A stretch of 64,000 bases of DNA, taken from Cavia porcellus (lineage: Eukaryota; Chordata; Mammalia; Rodentia; Caviidae). The notes below the pieces were generated by a model. That model saw only the letters and a program-made list of their open reading frames with translations. It was not told where the DNA came from and searched no databases. Location of the stretch: NCBI RefSeq assembly GCF_034190915.1, contig NW_026947503.1, positions 25,626,532 to 25,690,531 on the forward strand, written 5' to 3'. Positions 55,950-64,000 of the stretch are shown one piece after another. The position numbers and the translations under genes were made by a program. How positions within the stretch are numbered: position 1 is the first letter of the stretch; each line of letters opens with the position of its first letter.

Positions 55950-56112
55950 GTGGCAGGACTAGGCGTGAGACCTGCCATCACCACTTTCTAGCTGTGTAAC
56001 CCTAAGGAAGGAATTCCTTTCTGTTTCTCAATATTCCCACTGTAAATAGGCTTAATATTAGGAATTTCCTTGTAAGGAAGTTGTAAGGATTCAGTTAGAA
56101 AAGTGAAGTACT
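55950..56112 (+). mobile_element. MIR SINE
   Basis: CACTTTCTAGCTGTGTAACC is the MIR core. TTCTGTTTCTCAATATTCCC and a TAAATAGG segment follow. Confidence 0.88.
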
Positions 56113-57340
56113 TACCTGCTCTGGGTTTATACCAAGCCCTGTTTCACTCCCCTTGAGCCTCTTATCACAGTGTAACTTAAAGGTTGAGGGACTATTGTAG
56201 ATTGTCCATCATCATCATCTCTTGAGACTGTGAGACTAAGGTTGAACCTGTCTTATTCTGGGATAGTTTTTGAACTTCAGGCTGTGTGTGGTGTGTTTCA
56301 GACTCAAGATATCCATGAACACATTGAGTGTCTCACCCCGGGTCTGAGTAGGGAACAAACAGGTCTAAGGGAAGCAGAATTCTTAGATGTGAGGCCCCAG
56401 AGTGAGTCCTGAGCAAATGTGAGATGAAATTAGCTCCCAGAAGCCTCCACATTGAGGCAGCAACCAGTACTGAAACATAAAGACAGGCTCAAAAGAGCTG
56501 AGGTTTGGGAAACCATGAGGCCACGCCTCATAGGGCTGGACACCATCCTCAAGGCCTTAGGGCACAACAGGGCCAGCATCTAGAGAGGCTGAAGCAGAGG
56601 CCTTATGGTCTTCTCTGACCTGGTTGTGGTGTCCTGCAGCATCCTCTCTGCTCTGTTCTCTTGGTTCCAAGTAAGTCAGTAGGGTCAGCCTCGAGTGAGG
56701 GCAGGGAAACCAGAAAGACACCACTTCTTGGTTAGGGAGTAATTAATAAAGTTACTTAGCAGGGGAGCAGAGGAGATGGGAGGCCCTGAGGCAGCTGCCT
56801 ATGGAACATCCATTCTGCCTGAGCAGATGGTGGGCCCCCGTTGCAATGGGTAACGGTGGTGAGGAGCTTTGCTGACAAGGAGAGGGCTGTTGTTGTGAAC
56901 CTGATGAGTTTCAAAATTCCTTAGGATGTCTACTGTCGCGTGACCCGCAGTCAGAAATCTAAGGTGAAGTGGCTAGAAAAGAATAGTGTCCCCTTGTGTT
57001 TGGGGACTAAAAGCATCTTAAATTCCTAACCATAAGGTCACAGCACTGAGCTTCAGACTGCAGTCCTTAGAGCAATCAGTTGGGTTTTGTTTTTACTCGC
57101 CTGTATAAATGACCTGTTTTCAGGGAGAATGAGTAATACACAACAATGAGGCTCATCTCACTATACTGGTACCTGCACTAGCATATTTTGATTATTTTTT
57201 CCCCATTACCCTCCTGTCTCTTTCCTGCCTCTGCCCCCAACTCCCTTTCCTATCTCCAAAAACCTGTGTTCTAGTTCCCATTCTTTTCATGAGAATACTC
57301 ACTTGCTTCACTACCCTTCCATAAGCATCCATGGATATCA
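56113..57340. other. Non-coding, no feature recognised
   Basis: Nothing identified in about 1.2 kb. Confidence 0.4.
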
Positions 57341-57341
57341 T

Positions 57342-57344
<3 letters not shown>

Positions 57345-57388
<44 letters not shown>

Positions 57389-57393
57389 CACGT

Positions 57394-57424
<31 letters not shown>
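57345..57424. repeat. (CA)n microsatellite, two blocks
   Basis: CA runs at 57345-57386 and 57395-57424, separated by TGCACGTG. Confidence 0.98.
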
Positions 57425-57426
<2 letters not shown>

Positions 57427-57699
57427 AGAGCTCAGTTTGTCTCCCTTCTATGCTTGTGATATCCTGCAACTTTGGAATTGGGATTCTTTTGACATAGGTT
57501 TCAGTGTCACTCATCTTTCTTTTTAAAAATATACCACGAATAAGATTGAATGAGGAACATTTAGTGGGCACTACTGAAGTGTGCACCCCTGGACAGCTGT
57601 CAGGCTGGGGGTTGCCTCTATCTGGCCAAGAGAAAGGTCCCAAAGGTTTGTTCTCAATTGACTGAATTTGTTCTCAAAAATACAAAGCTATATTTCTTT
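57425..57699. other. Non-coding, no feature recognised
   Basis: Nothing identified. Confidence 0.4.
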
Positions 57700-57708
57700 A
57701 AAAGTCTT

Positions 57709-57784
57709 GGGCTGGGGATATAGATCAGTGGCACAGTACCTGCCTGGAAAGTGTGAGGCCCTGAGTTCCATTACTGGTACCAAA
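57709..57784 (+). mobile_element. ID-type SINE with short target duplication
   Basis: GGGCTGGGGATATAGATCAG, then GAGTTCCATTACTGGTACC and a short A run. AAAAGTCTT at 57700-57708 recurs at 57785-57793. Confidence 0.9.
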
Positions 57785-57793
57785 AAAAGTCTT

Positions 57794-58188
57794 TTCAAAT
57801 TCTGAATTTGGTTCAGAATTCTGTTCAGCGGCAACTTGGCCATTGGTCAGCACTATTTAAAATGCAATGTTTAATAGATAAGGTTTCAAGATGATACCAT
57901 GGGATGGATCCAGCAGATAGGTTCCAGGCTCTTACAGTGAGCAAGCATGTATCCAATGGTAAAGGAACAGTGACTGCATTTATTGAAGATCACATGAGGA
58001 TGTGCTTAGGGCAGGTTTGAACAGAAAAGTGATGCTGGCATGACACGAAGGTACAAAGCATAGCACACAGATAAATCAGGCTTTTGGATTTTGAAGGACT
58101 TGCATCACGGCCTGGGTACTTTTCATTGTGTCTCTAGGTAAGATTGACAGGAATGATTGCCAGGTACTGGGTCAGTCATCCCAGGGGC
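57794..58188. other. Non-coding, no feature recognised
   Basis: Nothing identified. Confidence 0.4.
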
Positions 58189-58189
58189 T

Positions 58190-58282
58190 TTCAAGGTGCA
58201 TATGTGTGCCAAAATCCACTCTGATGAAATTACACGTATGAGATGCAACCCACACTTATGAACCTTCAATAAGATTAAAGTG
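58190..58282 (+). repeat. Possible old L1 3' end
   Basis: CACTCTGATGAAATTACACG, then ACACTTATGAACCTTCAATA resembles the 3' end phrase of old L1 families. Confidence 0.45.
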
Positions 58283-58289
58283 GGGGAAA

Positions 58290-59105
58290 TGTCACTGAAC
58301 AAACACACATGTGAACTGGAACTCCTGGGGTCTTTGTTATTTATTTTTTTCCCCTCTCAGGGCAAAAGAAGGATTGGCCCTGTGATGTTGCCCACACTCA
58401 AGTGGGTGGAGGGGAGTGGCTTTCCAGCCCTCCTTGTGCTGCCTATACAAAAGCTAGCACACAAGTGCATCAGGAGGTAGAGAGGACATTTTCCTCTCTC
58501 ATGGCAGAACTGCTGCAGGCCGCCTGTGGCGTCAGTGAAACCACTGCAATTGTGTACTTGGTGAATGTGACTTCTCCATAAAGAATCTGAAATTAAAGAT
58601 GTTAGTTTCTATAGCACATAGGAATTAATTTTTATTTGGAACCAAAAACACAGATAAAGCTGGCCCGATGAACATGGAGATCTTAGGAAATCCATAAAAT
58701 GTGCCAAGGAGCTATTCCACTAAATTAGATGCATTTGCAGTTTTGGATGCATTTCACATGTGAAAATTTCATTGTAGCTACTTATTTTCCTTCTGTGATC
58801 AGCCATAAACTGCATTCTGTCAATTCAGCTTTAGGGACACCGCAGTAACCTGTGACTTGTAAAATGGGAGGGGTAATTGATTAGAAATAAGAAGATGAGG
58901 GTAGTGATGAGACTTAGTATCTCATTTTGTAGAACTTACTTTTGATTAATGTAATTTATGCCAACTTTGAGTGAGATGCTCTTGCTCACAGAGACTTAAT
59001 GCTGCTGCTGCTCTTCTTCCTGCCAGTTTGGAGCCTCTGAAGTAGATTTATATGATAGTTGTCACCACAGAGGACTCTGACTTGGGCATTAACTAGGGTT
59101 TGTCA
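58290..59105. other. Non-coding, no feature recognised
   Basis: Nothing identified. Confidence 0.4.
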
Positions 59106-59107
59106 GT

Positions 59108-59205
59108 GCCTCTGGTGCATCAGAATCACTTGGGGAATTTTGAAAAGCCTCCAGGTGCATGGCCTGGCCCCTATAATTGAGAGAAGGCTACCAGAGAAGC
59201 TGCAC
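59108..59205 (-). mobile_element. MER5-like hAT fragment
   Basis: GTGCATCAGAATCACTTGGG, then AAAAGCCTCCAGGTGCATGG resembles MER5 internal text. Orientation is uncertain. Confidence 0.6.
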
Positions 59206-59220
59206 TTTAAAAAGAATCTA

Positions 59221-59285
59221 CACTAGGTCAGCAGTAGAACTCTTGCCTAGCATGCATGGAGACCAGGGCTCAGTCCACAGCACTG
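59221..59285 (+). mobile_element. ID-like SINE with short target duplication
   Basis: AGGTCAGCAGTAGAACTCTT, then GCATGCATGGAGACCAGGG and CAGTCCACAGCACTG. AAAGAATCT occurs on both sides (about 59212 and 59286). Confidence 0.75.
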
Positions 59286-59294
59286 CAAAGAATC

Positions 59295-59730
59295 TGGCCA
59301 AGTTCAGTAGCCCGCTCATCCTCCTCCAACAGGCCTGTCACTCCAGGTGGGTGCCCCAGCCAGCCTCTACTGGACATTGATGAGAAGTGCAGAGCCTCTG
59401 CCCTTCCTGTAGTTCACAGGATCCCATCGGGCTTTGTGTAATCACATTCTCACTGAGAAAGTAGAGCCACACCTCAAAGGTCTTCAAAACCTGCCAAGAC
59501 TCCCCTTGCTCAAACCCTAAAGGGTGTCAGTGTGTTGCTTCAATGAGAAAACAGCTAGGTGAGAGGTTTCCTCACTCCCAAAGTTTGGAGGCAAGAAGTG
59601 GGAAGAGAGGGTGCAGCTCAGCCTTGCCAGCCAGTCACAGCTCCCAGCAGCTTTGCTGGGTGATTCCCAGGCTTGGGTGGTGGTAAAAGCAGCCTTGGGG
59701 GTTCCAGTGGGCCTGGAGGGGTGCTTCTCA
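59295..59730. other. Non-coding, no feature recognised
   Basis: Contains part of a 157-residue minus-strand ORF (59517-59990) with no recognisable domain. Confidence 0.4.
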
Positions 59731-59734
59731 GAGC

Positions 59735-59830
59735 CTGGAGGGATGGGAGCTGATCTGGGGATCTTGTTAAAGCAGAATTCAGTGCTGCAGGGGAGAACGG
59801 ATGTGCGGCCTGAGACTACATTTCTTTCCT
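59735..59830. repeat. Possible MER5-like fragment
   Basis: GATCTTGTTAAAGCAGAATT, then GGCCTGAGACTACATTTCTT resembles MER5-type internal text. Confidence 0.4.
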
Positions 59831-59999
59831 GACTCCGTGTGATGCAGCGGGTCCACACTTTAAGTCGCAGCGGCTCAGGGAGAGCACAGCAGTTGTGCTT
59901 TTTCTTTTCCTCCCAGAGACAAATAGCAGCACTGGGTCTTCTGTTTTGCTTTCCATTTAACTTTCTGTTTTGTTTTTGCAACAAAGTCAAATGCTTCGA

Positions 60000-60200
60000 A
60001 TATTACACGGTAGATGCTTTCAGTACACAGTGTTTACATTCCTTGTGTGGGGTTGGTCCATGTACATAGAAACATTCATTCCTTTTTTATTGCCTGTCCT
60101 TGCCTCCCTCGTCCCTTCTCCATCTCTTGAAATGCTTCCCGTTTGGAAAAGACCTGTCTCCTTTCTATTGTTCTCTTTCACTTTGCCCTTTATGCATAAT
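60000..60200 (-). repeat. Possible L1 3'-region fragment, related to 15495-15640
   Basis: CATTCCTTGTGTGGGGTTGG and CTTGAAATGCTTCCCGTTTG, then AAAGACCTGTCTCC, parallel TTCCTTGTGTGGAGTTGATA and the AAAGATCTGTCTC block near 15520-15635. Confidence 0.5.
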
Positions 60201-60715
60201 TTGGATTCCTCTTATAAGAATAATCACTCCAAACCCACTGCAACCTACCCTGGGTTATTTCCCTTCCACTTTCTCAAAAGCTGCTCAAACCCTCACTACC
60301 CTCCCCAAGTTCCCCAATTTGAGTCACTTTCTGAATTCTAAGAAATGTGAGACCGTCTGCTCAGCTTTCCTCTTCTCAGCCCAGGGAGGAGGATTTTCAC
60401 CCTGCTCTGCCTTCCCTACAGGCTCCTGTCATTAGCCTTACCCGTCATCAGCCTTCCTCTCTCTCTCAACTCCTCCTCCTCAACCCCCAAACCTGCCTCA
60501 GTTTTCCCAGCCTAAAACACTTTCTGTGGACCCTGATCCCCTCTACACTCCCATTAGAAGAAACTTACCTCAGTGAGACGTTGTTCTTTTCTAGTCATTC
60601 AACTCCTTAGCTATCTTATGTTCTGGGGAGGGAGGGACAGCTGTGCTGTCTCCTGGGGCTCATGTGCTCACTTCCAGTATAGCGTTCTCGGTCTCTGAAT
60701 CTCTCCTGGTCCTTA
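60201..60715. other. Non-coding, pyrimidine-rich, no feature recognised
   Basis: C/T-rich on the plus strand. The overlapping ORFs are low-complexity by-products. Confidence 0.4.
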
Positions 60716-60720
60716 TAGAC

Positions 60721-60920
60721 CAGTGATAGCAAACGTTTTAGAAAATGAGTATCCGAACTGCAATCTAAACCCACATATTCATCACGAAATGCCAACACTG
60801 CAATTAAACCAGAATCCTGAAGTTTTTTAGAAAAAATTATTCATACAGTTGGCTCAAATACCAAAAGAGAGAGCTCTGTGTGACTCCTCTGACGCGCATG
60901 TCATAGGTTTGCTCCCGTCA
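60721..60920 (+). mobile_element. hAT-like MITE, about 200 bp
   Basis: Starts CAGTGATAGCAAACGTTTTA and ends TAGGTTTGCTCCCGTCA, so the termini are inverted copies of each other. It shares both ends with the pieces at 26281-26362 and 29343-31502. A piece of similar text follows at 60962-61005. Confidence 0.65.
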
Positions 60921-61020
60921 TAGATTGTTTCACAGGTCTTTCCTCCGCCTTTCTACTTAAATACAGTGGCACACCTTTGATGCACTGTTTTACTACGGCA
61001 CACCTACTATGTGATCATCT

Positions 61021-61435
61021 ATACTTACGGTTTCAACTCACAGTCCGATGGGAGATTTCAAATCTGTCTCTGGGTTGCTCAGCACTGGGGCTCAGCATGG
61101 ATCTGCGCCCTGGCCCTCTGGGTTCAGTAGCCTCTTATTCTTGATAGCTTTGTCTCATTTATATTGATAGTTTCTTTTGTTCTTTGGCTGATGGGTGGGG
61201 TGGGGCTGGAGGCGAAGGCTGCTTCCCTGGTTTTCTCCCCAGGCTTTCGGGCCTGTGCCGGCTCACAGGGAGGCTGCATGGCTTCCTTGCCGTTTCTCCC
61301 CGGCTGACAGAATCCTTTTTTTTTTTTTTTTTTTTTTAATGTCTTGTGCCCTGAGTAATATTTTGAGCATTCTTTTAAGATCATGATATTAATCATTGTT
61401 TTGTTAAGTAATTTTATTTTTTCATAGCAGTAAGA
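61021..61435. other. Non-coding; poly-T at 61316-61337
   Basis: A G/C-richer segment (61190-61310) precedes a T run of about 22. No exon evident. Confidence 0.45.
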
Positions 61436-61439
61436 AGAT

Positions 61440-61795
61440 GTCTTAGTTACTTTTCTCGTTGCTGAAACAAACTACTCTTTACCCAAAGTTAAAGAAGGAA
61501 AGTTTTATTTTAGCTCACAGTTTGTAGAAGTTTCAGTCCACAGCAGGCTGTCTCCAAGGCAGGGTGGCATGACAGAGGGACAGCACAGAGGAGAAACATT
61601 TCATAACACGGAGGCAGAAAGCAGCAGACAGCAAACCTTCCTTCTGTCCCTTATGTTCCATCTAGGTCACACCTAGGATAGGGCACCCTTAATCCTAGCC
61701 TGACATCCCTAATCCCAGAATCACACATCCTAGATCCAGCCGCCTCTGAAAAGCCCTGCATGAGAAGGACCTCTAAGCACAAGCCATAATAGAAG
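61440..61795 (-). mobile_element. ERVL-MaLR LTR
   Basis: TGTCTTAGTTACTTTTCTCG, then TTTTAGCTCACAGTTTGTAG, then AGCCGCCTCTGAAAAGCCC reads as a reversed MaLR LTR. Confidence 0.75.
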
Positions 61796-61844
61796 AGTAT
61801 TTTTAATATTTTGTTTATTAATATCTACTTGTATTGCATTAAAA

Positions 61845-61953
61845 AATTTTTTTTGTCTTTTTCATTTTCATTTTTATCGGTACCAGGGATCGAACTCACG
61901 ACTGCCTGCTTCCAAGGCAGGCACTTATGCTGCTGAGCTAAATCCCCAGCCCC
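61845..61953 (-). mobile_element. ID-type SINE, tailed subfamily
   Basis: The reverse strand is a full ID body ending GATAAAAATGAAAATGAAA-AAGAC then A. CATTAAAA lies on both sides (61837 and 61954), a probable target duplication. Confidence 0.93.
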
Positions 61954-61959
61954 CATTAA

Positions 61960-62275
61960 AATTTTTTAAAAGGAGAAATGAATTAACTTACAATTTGGTC
62001 AAATTTAGAGAGCAGATAGACTACACTTTCCTGCTGCTGGAGCACACAGGTGAATTTCAGTCTACAGGAGGAATGGAACCAAGACCAAGAAATATACATA
62101 GGTGATTTAGGCCACTTTTGGCCTAGAAGACTGGAAGCCTTGACACTTCCTTGCCTTCAGCCCTGAAGTTGAAGGGGGTGTGGCCAGTGTATGCTCTCAC
62201 TGGCTTGGTGAAAATCCGGTAATGCTGGCTGGAAACTATTCTGTGGTTCTGCAATATCCACCTCTTCACATGTGA
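61960..62275. other. Non-coding, no feature recognised
   Basis: Nothing identified with confidence. Confidence 0.4.
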
Positions 62276-62279
62276 ACTT

Positions 62280-62445
62280 GGACCAGACCTTTCCTGCCTT
62301 TGTGCTCTTGCTGATAATGTCCTGTTTACCTGGAATGTCCTTGGAACTTTTTCTTCTTCCTTTCCTGACATAAACCTGAGGTGGCTTTGAAACATTAACA
62401 CAAGGATCACATGTTCCAAAAAGCCCTCCCTAACAGAACCACACT
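62280..62445 (-). repeat. Possible L2 LINE fragment
   Basis: TTTCCTGCCTTTGTGCTCTT, then TTTACCTGGAATGTCCTTGG, then AAAAGCCCTCCCTAACAGAA is the reversed L2 phrase order. Confidence 0.6.
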
Positions 62446-62599
62446 AATTTAGAATTCCCTTACTACCAACTGTTTAAAATTGCATTTAGGACATTGCATG
62501 AGACTTGTATCCCTGTGTCCCATGTGATGGATGGAGAGTTGTGGTCTTGGAGCTTGAGATTATGCTTCATTGATAGATGCTTTCTTTTTGAATTGGGTA

Positions 62600-62797
62600 C
62601 CAGTACCTTTCAAAGTTGACTGTGCCTGAGAATCACACAGCAGTGGGTTGTGAAAACATGTTAGCCTCTGTCCCTAGAGTTTCTAATATCACAGTTCTGG
62701 GGTGAGGCCTAAGAACTGGAATTTCTAACAATTTTCCAGGTGCTGCTGGTATGTAAGCATTGGTGTCTAGAGCCCTCACTTTGAGACCACTGCTACA
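62600..62797 (-). mobile_element. MER5-like hAT MITE
   Basis: CTTTCAAAGTTGACTGTGCC, then CCTGAGAATCACACAGCAGT at the left and CACTTTGAGACCACTGCT at the right are MER5-type ends. Confidence 0.75.
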
Positions 62798-62799
62798 CG

Positions 62800-64000
62800 T
62801 GATCACTTCTGCCTCTCACCTGCATTTTCTCCATCTGTAGATTTCAGAGACTATGAGCATAGGTAGAAGCTGAGCCTAATTTAGACAAACTAGAACCCAT
62901 GACAAGGGGAAGGTAAGCTCCGCACATTTTGGTGGGCAGGGTACTTAATGATTTCTAGACAGAGACCTGTTGGCTGAGGAATCCTATGCTGGGCCAAGAT
63001 GGGGTGGAAGGATCCAGCATGCCTGGAGCCTGGTGGCTGGTCTGTATTAGTGACCTGAGCGAGGCAGGGTCCCACTGGCTCCAGGTGTGAGAGGACCAGG
63101 TACACTTTCTTAACACCCTCCATGTGCTTGCCACACGAAGCCAGAGCCCCTCAGGAGAATTTGCTTCCATTGACCTGTAAGTTGTTGATTCTTTCTACAT
63201 TTAGCTAAGAGCAAATTCTGCCACCTCTTCTTATCATTAGCACTGTGGACTATTTTCCTCTTGTATCTGCCTTTCATTATGGTTTATTCTTGCCTTTTTT
63301 TAAAAACCAATATGTACCCTTGTGTACCCATAGACACACATGTACATAAACACATATGCATACGTGCATATGCATTCATACTATATATGGAACGTGCGTG
63401 TCACAGAGAAAGCACAGGATGGCAGACATTCTTCTGCTTTAGTCACTGAACTGGGAGAACTTGTCCATCACTCTTATAAATCTGCCTTGTTATATAGATA
63501 TTTAACTAGCGGTAGGCATTTAGTTTGTTTACATCTTTCTGTTAAACAAGACTGGGTTGAAAATCTCTGCACGATGTCATTTCTCCCCTGGAAAGTAGTT
63601 TATACATGGAGAATAATCCTACAAATGGGATTGCTCAGTGTGTGTATGTAAAATTGTGAGTTACAGCCAGATTCTTCTGCACAGAGGCTACCCTTCCAGG
63701 GCCTCATTCTCCACTCTTTTCAACCTGATGTCATCTAATAAGTATTTTTTGGCAATATTTTGCCATTGCAATATAAAAATTGGTACCTCCCGAAAGAACT
63801 ACATTTCTCTTTGATGACCTTTTCACCTATGGAAAAGCCATTTGGGTTTCTTTTTGTATGAAATGTATAGAACTATCTATCCATGACCAGTACCCATTTC
63901 TCCCTGTGGCTTTTGCCATTAGTTACTAAGCTTTTGCTATTACATTGTTAAGCTTTTGCTCATTCTATTCTCTGGTTTCCTGCTGTGTTTCATTGGTGGT
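62800..64000. other. Non-coding, no feature recognised
   Basis: Short TACATA/TGCATA alternating tracts lie at 63340-63390. No exon or named repeat. Confidence 0.4.

Larger units (their letters stand above)
51378..64000 (+). other. ATP8B1: ATP8B1 intron 2 (left part)
   Basis: No second ATP8B1 exon was recognised to the window's end. The next exon should encode the sequence leading towards the first membrane helix. I looked for the conserved P4-ATPase N-terminal motifs by eye and did not see them. Confidence 0.75.

Noticed and set aside
57192..57643. Cys/Val-rich minus-strand ORFs
   Set aside because: They are translations of the CA microsatellite.
59517..59990. Longest ORF of the window, 157 residues on the minus strand
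   Set aside because: No domain, signal or splice context. Part of it overlaps MER5-like text, and the composition is that of random open frame in G/C-richer DNA.
60080..60610. Overlapping plus-strand ORFs rich in Ser, Pro and Phe
   Set aside because: They come from a pyrimidine-rich stretch with no domain and conflicting frames.

Overview
The window is mammalian nuclear DNA, almost certainly from a non-muroid rodent. It is dense in tRNA-derived ID-type SINEs, 7SL-derived B1-like SINEs, B1+ID composite SINEs, L1 LINEs and ERVL-MaLR LTRs. Older pan-mammalian repeats (MIR, L2, MER5-like hAT) lie beneath them. ID and B1+ID SINEs indicate Rodentia; a squirrel-, dormouse- or beaver-like lineage is possible, but I cannot name the species.

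Only one coding segment is supported: the first coding exon of ATP8B1 on the + strand (exon 51176-51377, ATG at 51197). It has a clear 3' splice site and a clear 5' splice site. ATP8B1 is a P4-ATPase phospholipid flippase (FIC1). About 51 kb to its left is best read as ATP8B1 intron 1, since this gene is known to have a very long intron between its non-coding first exon and its first coding exon. The 12.6 kb to its right is intron 2. No CpG island, other exon, classical RNA gene or CRISPR array was recognised, and all other open reading frames look spurious or transposon-derived.

Layout. 1-8 kb: a broken L1 that keeps its 5' half, tandem duplications and an MLT1-like LTR. 8.2-8.9 kb: a CpG-containing solo LTR with a perfect 6-bp target duplication, then a 243-bp mariner-type MITE with long inverted arms. 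9-13.5 kb: L2 fragments and minus-strand SINEs. 15.4-19.1 kb: old minus-strand L1 broken up by younger SINEs and an L1. 19.9-26.2 kb: several B1/ID SINEs and an 805-bp L1 3' end. 29.1-31.5 kb: a nest in which an ID element is split by a hAT fragment that is itself split by a 2-kb L1. 36.4-38.7 kb: SINE cluster. 39.3-43.7 kb and 46.5-48.6 kb: MaLR LTR clusters. 51.2 kb: the ATP8B1 exon, preceded by a CA/TA repeat about 200 bp upstream. 54.4-62.8 kb: another L1 3' end, SINEs, CA repeats, hAT elements and a MaLR LTR.

I found no undescribed gene system. The points worth following are the repeat biology: the solo LTR, the MITE, a monomer array in the L1 3' UTR, an ID subfamily with a distinctive tail, and the nested insertion.
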